From Coriobacteriales bacterium (lineage in GTDB: Bacteria; Actinomycetota; Coriobacteriia; Coriobacteriales; UBA8131), in contig JAITNB010000004.1 in assembly GCA_031290695.1 (NCBI GenBank), forward strand, positions 1-17,778: 17,778 bases of DNA, in the 5' to 3' direction. The notes below the pieces were generated by a model. It had not been told where the DNA came from. It did no database searches and worked only from the letters and a program-made list of their open reading frames with translations. Positions 7,814 through 15,563 of the stretch are shown piece by piece; positions within the stretch are counted from its first letter, which is position 1; each line of letters starts with the position of its first letter. The position numbers and the translations under genes are program-made.

Positions 7814-10098
7814 CCAACGACCCCATCAACCTCGAGCTTGAGCAGGCCAGCCTTGCGGTCAATGCCTTTGAGCGGGTTGTCGAACAGGCGCGTACCTATA
7901 TGGGTGACGAGGAGGTCGCCCAGCTCCAGAAGGCCTACGACTTTGCACGCGCCGCGCATAAGGAGCAGCTGCGCAAGACCGGCGAGCCCTTTATCAACCA
8001 CCCGGTGCAGGTCGCCCTCATCCTCGTCGAGCTCCGCATGGATGTCGACACCGTCACGGCCGCACTTCTCCACGACACCGTCGAGGACTCCGGTGTGACC
8101 CTTGAGGAAGTCGAGCACGAGTTCTCTGCCAGCGTCATGACCCTTGTTGACGGCGTGACCAAGATAACCCGCATCGAGATAGAGACTTTGGGCGAGTCGC
8201 AGGCCAACAACATGCGCAAGATGCTCATCGCCATGTCGCGCGACATACGCGTCATCGTCATCAAGCTCGCCGACCGCCTGCACAACATGCGTACGCTACA
8301 GGCGCTGCGCGAGGACCGCCGCCTGTTCAAGGCACGCGAGACGATGGAGATATACGCGCCGCTTGCGCACCGCCTGGGCATCAACTCGCTCAAGTGGGAG
8401 CTTGAGGACCTCGCGTTCTACTACCTTGAGCCCGCGCGGTTTCAGCAGGTGCAGCGCATGGTTGCCGAGTCGCGCAGCGCCCGTGAGGAATACCTCGACA
8501 AGACCATAGTCGAACTCTCAAGCGAACTTGAGAAGCTTGGGGTCGAGGCAAAGATTACCGGTCGCCCCAAACACCTCTACTCCATCTACCAGAAGATGGC
8601 AGAGAAGGGCAAGGACTTCTCGGAGATATACGACCTTATCGCACTGCGCATCATCGTGAGCAGCGTCAAGGACTGTTATTCGAGCCTGGGTGCCGTGCAT
8701 ACGATCTGGCGGCCCATGCCGGGACGTTTTAAAGACTATATCGCGATGCCCAAGTTCAATATGTACCAGTCGTTGCATACGACGGTCATCGGGCCGGCAG
8801 GCCGCCCGCTCGAGATACAGATACGCACCCGCGACATGCACCGCACGAGCGAGTACGGCGTCGCCGCCCACTGGCGCTACAAGGGCGGCAAGGCCGACAC
8901 CTTTGACGCAGTGTTTGACGAGCAGCTCTCATGGCTGCGCCAGATGCTCGACTGGGCCGACGAGTCTGAGGATGCGCGCGACTTCATGGAGCAGCTCAAG
9001 GGCGACCTCACGTACTCCGAGGTCTTCGTCTTCACACCCAAGGGCGAGGTCATCAACCTCAAGACCGGCTCGACGCCCATCGACTTCGCCTATGCCATCC
9101 ATACCGAGGTGGGCAACCACTGCGTAGGCGCCAAAGTCAACGGCAGTATCGTACCGTTGAGCTACGAGTTGCAGATGGGCGACCGCGTCGAGGTCCTCAC
9201 GCAAAAGAGCTCCGGCCCGTCGCGTGACTGGCTCACCGTGGTGCGCACGCCCTCTGCGCGCTCCAAGATACGCAGCTACTTCTCCAAGATGAGCAGGGGA
9301 GACGACATCCTCCAGGGCCGCGAGCTCCTGGGGCGCGAGATGCGCAAGAACGGCTTGGGCATCTCGTCGACGCGCTCGACACAGGCCATCAAGCAGGTGG
9401 CCGAGGAGCTGGGCTTTGGCATCTCCGACGACCTCATGGCCCATGTGGGCGCCGGCAAGATGACTGCCAAGCAGATAACCAACAAGCTCCTGCGCATCCT
9501 CACCAAACCGGAGGACGACGCAGCCCCCGGCACCGACCGGCTCCTGGGCCTCGACAAGCTGGTAGGCGCCGCGCTCGAACCGGTGCAGCCGCGCCGCCCC
9601 CGTAAGCCAAAGAGCGGTCCCGGGGTGGTGGTCAAGGGGCTTGACGACGTGCTTATCCGCCTGTCACACTGCTGCAACCCGGTTCCCGGCGATGAGATCA
9701 TCGGCTTTGTGACGCGGGGTCGCGGGGTGAGCGTGCATCGCACGAGCTGCCCCAACGCCCGGGAGCTCCTTGCCACGCCCGAGCGCATCATCGACGTGCA
9801 GTGGGAGAACACGGGCATGGCGACCGGCACCTATAACGTCGAGGTGTTTATCGAGGCGGTCGACCGGCTCAAGCTGCTACAAGACGTCACCGTGGAGCTG
9901 GCGGGCAGCGGCGTGAACATCCTTGGCGCCAACCTCGCGACCCACCGCGACGGCATCGTCGAGATGCGCTTCCTGTTTGAGGTGAGTGAGACGGCACACA
10001 TCGAGAAGATACTGCGCGACCTGCACGGCGTAGACGGCGTCATCGATGCCCGCCGTATGCTCCCCGGCGAGGTCGTGCGCAAGAGAAAGGACCTGTAA
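7810..10098 (+). CDS. relA: Bifunctional (p)ppGpp synthetase/hydrolase Rel
   Basis: Makes and degrades the alarmone (p)ppGpp in the stringent response. The product has 762 residues, the usual length for long RelA/SpoT homologues. The N-terminal hydrolase looks intact: His64, the HDxxED motif (His88-Asp89, Glu92-Asp93) and the ADRLHNMRT segment. The synthetase domain shows GRPKHLYSIYQKM, IYDLIALRI, PGRFKDYIAMPK, YQSLHTTV and LEIQIRT. Next come the TGS domain (VFVFTPKGEVINL), the conserved zinc-finger-like region around SHCCNPVPGDEIIGF, and a C-terminal ACT domain. Both activities are therefore expected, as in Rel rather than in E. coli RelA. The start ATG overlaps the recJ stop (ATGA) and has TAAGGA at 7798-7803 upstream. 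The apt gene that often lies between recJ and rel is absent. Confidence 0.97.
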   Translation: MTNDPINLELEQASLAVNAFERVVEQARTYMGDEEVAQLQKAYDFARAAHKEQLRKTGEPFINHPVQVALILVELRMDVDTVTAALLHDTVEDSGVTLEEVEHEFSASVMTLVDGVTKITRIEIETLGESQANNMRKMLIAMSRDIRVIVIKLADRLHNMRTLQALREDRRLFKARETMEIYAPLAHRLGINSLKWELEDLAFYYLEPARFQQVQRMVAESRSAREEYLDKTIVELSSELEKLGVEAKITGRPKHLYSIYQKMAEKGKDFSEIYDLIALRIIVSSVKDCYSSLGAVHTIWRPMPGRFKDYIAMPKFNMYQSLHTTVIGPAGRPLEIQIRTRDMHRTSEYGVAAHWRYKGGKADTFDAVFDEQLSWLRQMLDWADESEDARDFMEQLKGDLTYSEVFVFTPKGEVINLKTGSTPIDFAYAIHTEVGNHCVGAKVNGSIVPLSYELQMGDRVEVLTQKSSGPSRDWLTVVRTPSARSKIRSYFSKMSRGDDILQGRELLGREMRKNGLGISSTRSTQAIKQVAEELGFGISDDLMAHVGAGKMTAKQITNKLLRILTKPEDDAAPGTDRLLGLDKLVGAALEPVQPRRPRKPKSGPGVVVKGLDDVLIRLSHCCNPVPGDEIIGFVTRGRGVSVHRTSCPNARELLATPERIIDVQWENTGMATGTYNVEVFIEAVDRLKLLQDVTVELAGSGVNILGANLATHRDGIVEMRFLFEVSETAHIEKILRDLHGVDGVIDARRMLPGEVVRKRKDL

Positions 10099-10727
10099 TG
10101 GCCGCTGTTGTTGAGACCCTGCCCGTAATGAGCCCCTACCAGTTCACCACAAACTGCTATGTGGCCGCACCCGCGCCCAACAGCGCCCGCGTTGTGGTGA
10201 TCGACCCCGCCGGAGAGCTGCCCAGCATCCTCGAGGTGATTGGCGGGCGCACACTTGCGGCCATCATCGTCACCCATCGCCACGACGACCACCTGGGCGC
10301 CCTTAAAGGGCTTGTGGAGAAAACCAGTGCACCCGTATACGCCCACTGCCTCGATGCCACGGCAATCGAGGAGAGGTGTTTCCCCCCTGCCCGTGACAGA
10401 GGCACCTTGGGCCTTGTGAGTCGGCTGGACGAGGGCGACACCGTCACCTGCGACACCCTCACGCTCACGGTGCTGCATACCCCCGGCCATACCATCGGCA
10501 GCATGTGCCTGTACAGCGCCCCCGACAAGCTGCTCTTCTCCGGCGACACCATCTTTCGCGGCACCACCGGCCGCACCGACCTTCCCACCGGCAGCCCCTC
10601 TGAGATGGCCCAGAGCCTCATCAAACTTAGCGCGCTCCCCGATGATGTGACCGTCTACCCCGGCCACGACGCCCCCACCACCATAGCCTTCGAACGCACC
10701 CGCGCACTGGTGGAATACCGGTTGTAG
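10098..10727 (+). CDS. Metallo-beta-lactamase-fold hydrolase, glyoxalase II-like
   Basis: A 209-residue cytoplasmic metallohydrolase. The metal-binding HxHxDH motif is complete (His60, His62, Asp64, His65 in THRHDDHLG), followed by the later ligands in TPGHTIGS, FSGDTIF and YPGHDAP. The short length and the TNCY segment near the N-terminus match the single-domain hydroxyacylglutathione-hydrolase-like group (YcbL type). The substrate cannot be read from the sequence; these proteins are often annotated as glyoxalase II but lack its C-terminal domain. The start ATG shares one base with the rel stop (TAATG) and has AAAGGA six bases upstream, so it is almost certainly co-translated with rel. An MBL hydrolase next to rel is a common neighbourhood in Gram-positive bacteria. 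It ends the recJ-rel unit; no clear terminator follows. Confidence 0.92.
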   Translation: MAAVVETLPVMSPYQFTTNCYVAAPAPNSARVVVIDPAGELPSILEVIGGRTLAAIIVTHRHDDHLGALKGLVEKTSAPVYAHCLDATAIEERCFPPARDRGTLGLVSRLDEGDTVTCDTLTLTVLHTPGHTIGSMCLYSAPDKLLFSGDTIFRGTTGRTDLPTGSPSEMAQSLIKLSALPDDVTVYPGHDAPTTIAFERTRALVEYRL

Positions 10728-10764
10728 TCCCTTCTATAACGCACTGCTGTAATAAAGATTTAAC

Positions 10765-10793
10765 TTGACAGATGCTGCCTCTGCTCTTAGCAT
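10765..10793 (+). promoter_or_regulatory. Sigma-70-type promoter of the C69 peptidase gene
   Basis: A perfect TTGACA (10765-10770) is followed after exactly 17 bases by TAGCAT (10788-10793, four of six consensus bases). It lies 71 bases before the start codon at 10865, giving a leader of roughly 65 bases. It stands in the AT-rich gap after the recJ-rel-MBL unit and indicates separate transcription. Confidence 0.75.
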
Positions 10794-10864
10794 AAGCCTG
10801 TTACGGCGTTCTCGAACAATCACAGTTGACCGTTGGAGGTTTTGCAAACAGAGAAGGGGATGTC

Positions 10865-13123
10865 ATGGTGAAGAAGCGGTTCTTGGTGGTCGCGGTCTGC
10901 GTATTGACTACTGTTGCGCTGGTGTTTGGCAACACTTTACAGGCATTTGCCTGTACCGGGATCTACTTTGGTGAAGAGACCACCACAAACGGGTCGGTCA
11001 TATGGGGCCGCTCAGAAGACATCAGCAACAGATACGGCAAGCTGTACACGGTGCATGAGGCGCAGACCCATGCACCGGGTGATATGTTTGTATCCAGTTA
11101 TGGCTTCACGTACCCCTACCCTGAGCAGACCCTACGGTATACCCTCGTCGCGGACAGTTACTATAACGAGCAGATAACGCCGGAACCCTACGCTGAGGCC
11201 GGTATGAACGAGAAGAACGTCGCCATCTCAGGGACCGTCACGTTGAGCAGCGGGAACTCAGCGGTAACCGGTAACACGGGTACCGACCCAATGGTGAGCA
11301 GACAGAATGGTGGCCTTACCGAGTGCGACCTGGTCTCGGTAGTGCTTATGCAAGCGACCTCGGCGCGCCATGCCATTGAGATACTCGCGGATATTTGTGA
11401 TACCTATGGCTCGGCCGAGCGCAACGGCATCACCGTGAGCGATCCCACCGAGGTCTGGTCTATGCAGATACTCTCAGGCCATGAGTATGTCGCCATCAAG
11501 GCACCCAGCAACAAGGTGGCCTTCTCCCCCAATCTCACGATGGTGGGGGAGGTTGACATCACCAACGCCCAAAACGTCATTGCCTCCGCTGGTATCATCG
11601 AGAAGGCCGTCACTGCTGGTACCTACGTTCCTGGCCCCAATGACGATCCTACATCGCCCAATGCGGTCAACGGCCATACCACCATCATGCTCGCCCAAAG
11701 CTATGCCGCAGCCAGTATCGCCAACACCGTCTCCGGCCGCATGTACCTGGGCTACTACTACCTGCAGGGCGTCGAGGCTGCCAAGGCTTTGACCCCTCAG
11801 TTCTTCGACTATTACATAGACCCACGCGCAGGTGAGAAGTACAGCCTGTACGAGGCCATGCGCTTCCTTGCCTACCACGGCAACGAGGATGATGAGGTCG
11901 ATGGCAAGTACGTCGCACCGGTTGCGGGCAACAGCAACGCCATTGGCAATCAGGGCACTGTCGAGGCACATCTCTTCGAGACCCGCAAGAACATGCCCGA
12001 CGCCCTCGCCACCATTGAATGGCTCGCACTGGCTCCTGCGGAGTTCTCAATCTATATCCCCTCCTACGGTGCTTTGATTACCGAGACAGACGAGCACTTC
12101 TCCAGCTTTGACTCTTCCAACTCCGATCGCGACTACAACAACGCCTACTGGGTATTTCGCGAGATATACGCGCAGGTGAACGCCAACCGCGACGTCCTTG
12201 AGCCACTGGTCGCCCCGGTACTCGCGGCATACCAGAAGTCCCTCATCGCCCAGCAGCCTGCCGTAGACGAGGCCATGGCCGCGCTCTATGCCGTTGACCC
12301 GGCACGGGCGCAACTGATGGCGACCGCTCTTAATAAGGCGCTCTGCGCCCAGGCCTATGACTTCGCCTTCTCGCTGTTGGGCGACATCAATGCCTGGGTA
12401 GAGGCTGGGTCGCCAGCAAGCACCGAGCTCTCTGCCGATACGCTTGCGCTGGCACAGCCTGACTACGGGTTTGCGGCAACGGGCGTAGGCGATACCACCG
12501 CCCTGCATGAGGCTGTTGCCCAGGCCGCGCCTGCCGTCGCAGCAAAGAACACTGGCGCCAATGCCTATGCGTCGCCCAAATGGGATGCCTTTGATGCTGC
12601 GCTTACAAACGCCCAGAATGTCATCGGCGACCCAGACGCCACACAGGATGCGATTGCCGCTGCCCAACAGGCGCTTGTAGACGCAACCGCGGCCTTGAAA
12701 TTGGATGATACCGGCTATGAGTTTGAAGGTGCAACATCACACACTCTCGGAACTTCTACCAGCCTGGTTGTTGCCTTTGCGCGTGACATCGCGTTCTTCT
12801 CCGGCACCCTCAGCGTCAACGGGACAGCGCTGACCGAAGGTACCGACTATACGGTCGAGGCAGGGAGCACGAAGGTGACGATTAAAGCTGCCTATCTGGA
12901 GACGTTCGCCGCGGGCGACTACACCCTCTCGGCAGGATTTGGCAACGGGACGCTCACAGCCCCCTTCTCGGTCCTTGCCGCAAGCGGCACGCCAGCTACG
13001 GGCAACACCGCGACCGTGCTGCCGCCAACCGGTGACACCGCTACGCCGTTCCTCGCCCTTGCGGCCCTCCTCCTGCTCTGCGCAGCAAGCACCTTCACAC
13101 TACGCAGGCGCACAAAGAACTGA
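10865..13123 (+). CDS. Secreted, sortase-anchored peptidase of family C69 (dipeptidase-like)
   Basis: The product has 752 residues from the ATG at 10865, which has AAGGGG at 10854-10859 upstream; an in-frame upstream codon at 10826 lacks a ribosome site. A signal peptide (KKR then a hydrophobic stretch) ends in AFA before Cys30, so signal peptidase I would leave CTGIYFG as the new N-terminus. Family C69 enzymes are N-terminal-nucleophile amidohydrolases whose first Cys is catalytic, and WGRSED fits the family. The catalytic domain runs to about residue 530. After it come a FIVAR-like helical repeat (about 568-613), a domain like CBM_X2 (DYTVEAGSTKVTIKAAYLE), and a sorting signal: LPPTG at 719-723, a hydrophobic stretch and RRRTKN. 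The protein is therefore expected on the cell wall, cutting peptides outside the cell. Substrate specificity cannot be read. It has its own promoter. Confidence 0.9.
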   Translation: MVKKRFLVVAVCVLTTVALVFGNTLQAFACTGIYFGEETTTNGSVIWGRSEDISNRYGKLYTVHEAQTHAPGDMFVSSYGFTYPYPEQTLRYTLVADSYYNEQITPEPYAEAGMNEKNVAISGTVTLSSGNSAVTGNTGTDPMVSRQNGGLTECDLVSVVLMQATSARHAIEILADICDTYGSAERNGITVSDPTEVWSMQILSGHEYVAIKAPSNKVAFSPNLTMVGEVDITNAQNVIASAGIIEKAVTAGTYVPGPNDDPTSPNAVNGHTTIMLAQSYAAASIANTVSGRMYLGYYYLQGVEAAKALTPQFFDYYIDPRAGEKYSLYEAMRFLAYHGNEDDEVDGKYVAPVAGNSNAIGNQGTVEAHLFETRKNMPDALATIEWLALAPAEFSIYIPSYGALITETDEHFSSFDSSNSDRDYNNAYWVFREIYAQVNANRDVLEPLVAPVLAAYQKSLIAQQPAVDEAMAALYAVDPARAQLMATALNKALCAQAYDFAFSLLGDINAWVEAGSPASTELSADTLALAQPDYGFAATGVGDTTALHEAVAQAAPAVAAKNTGANAYASPKWDAFDAALTNAQNVIGDPDATQDAIAAAQQALVDATAALKLDDTGYEFEGATSHTLGTSTSLVVAFARDIAFFSGTLSVNGTALTEGTDYTVEAGSTKVTIKAAYLETFAAGDYTLSAGFGNGTLTAPFSVLAASGTPATGNTATVLPPTGDTATPFLALAALLLLCAASTFTLRRRTKN

Positions 13124-13157
13124 ATAGTCATTACCACAGCTTGTCGTAAATCTGTGA

Positions 13158-13179
13158 CGCGCGAGTGCTTCGCAGCGCG
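13158..13179 (+). terminator. Weak hairpin after the C69 peptidase gene
   Basis: CGCGC (13158-13162) pairs with GCGCG (13175-13179), with an inner TGC/GCA pair around TTC and a 3-base bulge. It starts 35 bases after the stop codon. No T-run follows, so intrinsic termination is doubtful. Confidence 0.25.
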
Positions 13180-13235
13180 GCGAAACCGCCAAACGTCTCT
13201 GTGTACCTGCGTTGCCATCGATGCCGCCCTGCGCG

Positions 13236-13263
13236 TGGACGTACTAGATTTACTGAGTATAGT
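13236..13263 (+). promoter_or_regulatory. Possible promoter of the accessory island
   Basis: TGGACG (13236-13241, four of six bases) and TATAGT (13258-13263, five of six) are 16 bases apart. A second TATAGT lies at 13266-13271. The site is 127 bases before the first gene of the six-gene island, so it would give a long leader. The -10 region overlaps an inverted repeat. Confidence 0.35.
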
Positions 13264-13274
13264 TCTATAGTAAA
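13249..13274. repeat. Dyad overlapping the putative island promoter
   Basis: Outer arms TTTACT (13249-13254) and AGTAAA (13269-13274) and inner arms TATAG (13258-13262) and CTATA (13265-13269) form an interrupted palindrome centred on about 13263. Its placement over the -10 region would suit a repressor operator. No known operator consensus is recognised. Confidence 0.4.
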
Positions 13275-13389
13275 GTGTGATACAGTATTAGTTGTAAGTA
13301 AGAGTAGCTCATCATTTGGAGCACTTGGGGCAAAACGGATTTGAGAACGGTCTGGACGGCGGGCGGGAAATAATGGGGAGAGGTTGAGA

Positions 13390-13821
13390 GTGGACACTGA
13401 TACCACGATTCAAAGTATCAATCGAGAGATACTTCGGATCGAACAAAGGATTGCCGACCTAGCAAAAGAGATAAGTGAACTCCATGAGCGTCATGGCAGG
13501 ATTTCCTGCGCCAAACAGCGGTTCAAGCAAAAAGAAACATCATTTTTCGACACCGTCTCCGTTGAACGAAACAGAGCGGCGCGCTCGAAAACAGCAACCC
13601 AGATCAGGCTAGCCGTCAGTTATGCGCAATCCATGGACGACCTGTTGTGTGATACCCGCTTCTCACAGACTGCGACATCTTTTACTGAAATAAGTAACAG
13701 CTGCAGACGAGCCTTGGAGCATATCGACGACGAAACAGCAAACCGAAACGCCGAAACCACACGGCTTAAAAGGCGTATATCCGATCTTTACTCACAGCGG
13801 CGCGCGCTGATGGGAGGATGA
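13390..13821 (+). CDS. Small coiled-coil protein, DUF5082/YwqH-like; candidate type VII targeting partner
   Basis: The product has 143 residues from a GTG at 13390 with GGAGAGG at 13377-13383 six bases upstream; an in-frame TTG at 13384 is less likely. It has no signal peptide. The N-terminal 45 residues are a heptad-like coiled coil (IEQRIADLAKEISELHERHG), the middle is polar, and the C-terminus is a second long helix ending in RRISDLYSQRRALMGG. This long-helix, loop, long-helix plan and its first position in the cassette resemble DUF5082 proteins, such as YwqH of the Bacillus ywqHIJ toxin locus and the Lap2 partners of LXG toxins. The family link is by remembered pattern, not an alignment. 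It overlaps the upstream in-frame ATG of the next gene, so tight coupling is likely. Base composition is clearly AT-richer than in the housekeeping genes. Confidence 0.75.
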   Translation: MDTDTTIQSINREILRIEQRIADLAKEISELHERHGRISCAKQRFKQKETSFFDTVSVERNRAARSKTATQIRLAVSYAQSMDDLLCDTRFSQTATSFTEISNSCRRALEHIDDETANRNAETTRLKRRISDLYSQRRALMGG

Positions 13822-13826
13822 GGAGC

Positions 13827-14108
13827 ATGAGCGATCTTGTTGTTGTGGATTCTGAGTATGAAGAACTCCAAAAATACATCATCGATTACGGAAAGGCAGC
13901 CGAAACAATGCTCGCATCATATCTGACAGTGATGAATGATGTTCATACCGCTGGACTGGTGTCTGGTAATGCGGCGACTAATCTGAAAGCATTTAACAGC
14001 AGGGTGGAAAAGTTACAGGGAACGATTCAATACCTTACTCAGGCTATCTCAAACAAACTGGAAAGTTTTGTGGAGGCGATAGATGACAAGGACGAGTATC
14101 TTTATTGA
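13827..14108 (+). CDS. WXG100-like small helical protein
   Basis: The product has 93 residues from the ATG at 13827, chosen because GGGAGG (13812-13817) lies nine bases upstream; the ATG at 13818 directly abuts that site. The size and the two-helix plan fit ESAT-6/WXG100 proteins. The midpoint reads LVSGNAATNLKAF, where Val45-Ser46-Gly47 occupies the WXG turn but the Trp is replaced by Val. There is no signal peptide. It lies five bases after the preceding gene and 58 bases before the next. Members of this superfamily pair with, or guide, type VII secretion substrates; here that role is inferred from fold pattern and context. It could also be an unrelated helical hairpin protein. Confidence 0.75.
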   Translation: MSDLVVVDSEYEELQKYIIDYGKAAETMLASYLTVMNDVHTAGLVSGNAATNLKAFNSRVEKLQGTIQYLTQAISNKLESFVEAIDDKDEYLY

Positions 14109-14166
14109 CGACTGGCGGGGCGATGGCTGGTTGGACGATGACGGGATAATGGGACGGTGAGCAACA

Positions 14167-14475
14167 ATGGCAGACTCCGACATTCAAGTATCTCTTACAG
14201 AATTGAGCAATAACATACAAAAGCTACAGCTGCTTCGTGACAGCGACTCTTTATCCAGTGCGCTGAGTTTGGTCAAAGAAAGTGCCCTTAAAACGAGTAC
14301 CGGTGCTCTCGCCGAGACAGTGACTCAAATAAACACCCTGATAGACAGCACTACCGAGCAAATAGCCTGCATCATCAACAACTCCGTAGTCTTTCTCGAA
14401 AACACAGAGGCTCAATTCAAGGAAGCGGATCTTGCTATGGCTGGGGACGTGGGCACTCTGGGAACGAAGGAGTGA
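14167..14475 (+). CDS. Small helical protein with FxxxD motif, Lap1/TIGR04197-like; candidate type VII targeting partner
   Basis: The product has 102 residues from the ATG at 14167, with GGTGAG at 14156-14161 five bases upstream. It has a first helix (LSNNIQKLQLLRD), a Ser/Thr-rich turn and a second long helix that ends in QFKEADLAMAG. Phe84 and Asp88 form the FxxxD motif described near the C-terminus of Lap1-type partners of LXG toxins. The pattern of a short polar N-terminus, the TSTGALAETVTQI segment and the FLENTEAQFKEAD end resembles the SACOL2603/TIGR04197 and DUF5344 groups. The stop codon lies eight bases before the start of the peptidase-domain gene, so the two are probably co-translated. 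Family assignment is from memory and should be tested by profile search. Confidence 0.75.
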   Translation: MADSDIQVSLTELSNNIQKLQLLRDSDSLSSALSLVKESALKTSTGALAETVTQINTLIDSTTEQIACIINNSVVFLENTEAQFKEADLAMAGDVGTLGTKE

Positions 14476-14483
14476 GGACGATT

Positions 14484-15563
14484 GTGAAGCGAGATTTCTC
14501 AACACAGGCGAAAGAAGAATTGCTGGCAGCGATAGCGGATGCCGAAGATGACATTGAAGGCTGGTGGATCTTCAACGACATCGCGGATTGGGTTGGCGAC
14601 CAGTTCATTTCTGGGGACATCAACTCATATGGAGGAGATATCAGCAGATACCATACGGCTATCGTCGATAAGAAAAACACCACGGTCTCGCAACTGAATA
14701 CAATCTGGGAAAACGTCTACGGTCAAGACGCACTTTACAGCAGGGAGATGGACGAGCTTCTCTCTGGAGATGGTGAGGTTGTGCGCAACGCTCTGGCGGG
14801 GCTTGCCATGGCGATTAGCCCGAATCCCCCAGACGGATTGCCCATGCTGGAGAGGCCCCCCACCGAGGTGAACAAATTCTTCGAAGAGGTCTTTGCTGGT
14901 ATCGACGATATCAGAGCCAAGAAAGACACTTTTGATGACGTTGGCCAGTTTGGCGGTGATCAGGGTAACCCGCAGACTCACCCCCGCGACTTTGACGACA
15001 TCATACATCGTTATTTTCCTGATATGACCAAGAAGGAGGTTGATGCTTTCCTTGAAGAAATGAACTCCGTTGGCTGCGGCTATGTGGCCATGAGTCATTC
15101 TATCTTTGAGCAATTCATCGGCAGAGAAGAGGAGTTCGAGCGGATATTCGGTTTTCCCATGTATGTAGACGGTGACTTCAACTATGACGCAATGCTCGTT
15201 GATTTCTATAGTTCAGTGGGTAATCTCGGTGAGGGTACGCGCTCGACCAGCCGCGAACAATTCTGGGAGAAATATCTCGAAAGATACGATGTCGAGGTCG
15301 ATGTTAGACAGATCAACAATATGACGCTGCAGGATTTTGAACGCTATGCGTCGCAAGGACAGGTTGTCGTAGGAGTAAGTCCTGTAGAATTGCAAAATGA
15401 AGCCGGAGAAATTGACTTTACGAGCGACGGGGGACACGCCATGACAGTCACCGGGATCACCGACGACGGTCGCTACATCGTATCCTCGTGGGGCAAGGTT
15501 TACTATCTCGACCCATCAACAGGCACAGGTTGGCTGGATTTTGAGGTGATTGACTATGAATAA
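14484..15563 (+). CDS. Putative type VII-secreted effector with C-terminal C39/papain-like cysteine peptidase domain
   Basis: The product has 359 residues from a GTG at 14484 with GAGGA six bases upstream; the GTG at 14472 is adjacent to its own Shine-Dalgarno-like bases and is less likely. There is no signal peptide. Residues 1-110 are mostly helical with two conserved-looking stretches, DIEGWWIFNDIADWVGDQ and YHTAIVDKKNTT, which I recall from N-termini of clostridial cassette proteins. A Pro/Gly-rich linker follows. The C-terminal domain has a peptidase-like layout: Cys198 in VGCGYVAMSH, His318 in GGHAMTVTGI and SSWGKVYYLDP at 334-344, as in papain-like and C39 enzymes. The third catalytic residue would be Ser334 or Asp343 rather than the usual Asn/Asp, so activity is not certain. 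Its position after three small helical proteins suggests export by a type VII system. The next gene overlaps by 8 bases. Confidence 0.8.
   Translation: MKRDFSTQAKEELLAAIADAEDDIEGWWIFNDIADWVGDQFISGDINSYGGDISRYHTAIVDKKNTTVSQLNTIWENVYGQDALYSREMDELLSGDGEVVRNALAGLAMAISPNPPDGLPMLERPPTEVNKFFEEVFAGIDDIRAKKDTFDDVGQFGGDQGNPQTHPRDFDDIIHRYFPDMTKKEVDAFLEEMNSVGCGYVAMSHSIFEQFIGREEEFERIFGFPMYVDGDFNYDAMLVDFYSSVGNLGEGTRSTSREQFWEKYLERYDVEVDVRQINNMTLQDFERYASQGQVVVGVSPVELQNEAGEIDFTSDGGHAMTVTGITDDGRYIVSSWGKVYYLDPSTGTGWLDFEVIDYE

Larger units (their letters stand above)
13124..13389. other. 266-base intergenic region between the peptidase gene and the low-GC island
   Basis: No gene or RNA gene was found here. It marks the change from GC-rich to AT-richer sequence at about 13240. 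It holds a weak hairpin near 13158, a possible promoter at 13236-13263 overlapping a dyad, and the ribosome site of the next gene at its end. Confidence 0.6.

Noticed and set aside
10941..10958. Lipobox reading of the C69 peptidase signal sequence
   Set aside because: AFAC lacks the aliphatic -3 residue and fits signal peptidase I (AxA) better; lipidation would block the catalytic cysteine, and the protein already has a sorting signal.
10765..10974. Frame of 69 residues starting at the TTG of TTGACA
   Set aside because: It overlaps the promoter and the start of the peptidase gene and has no ribosome site.
13124..13389. Hidden tRNA or small gene in the gap before the island
   Set aside because: No cloverleaf, no frame with a ribosome site and no recognisable product; only weak hairpins and a possible promoter.
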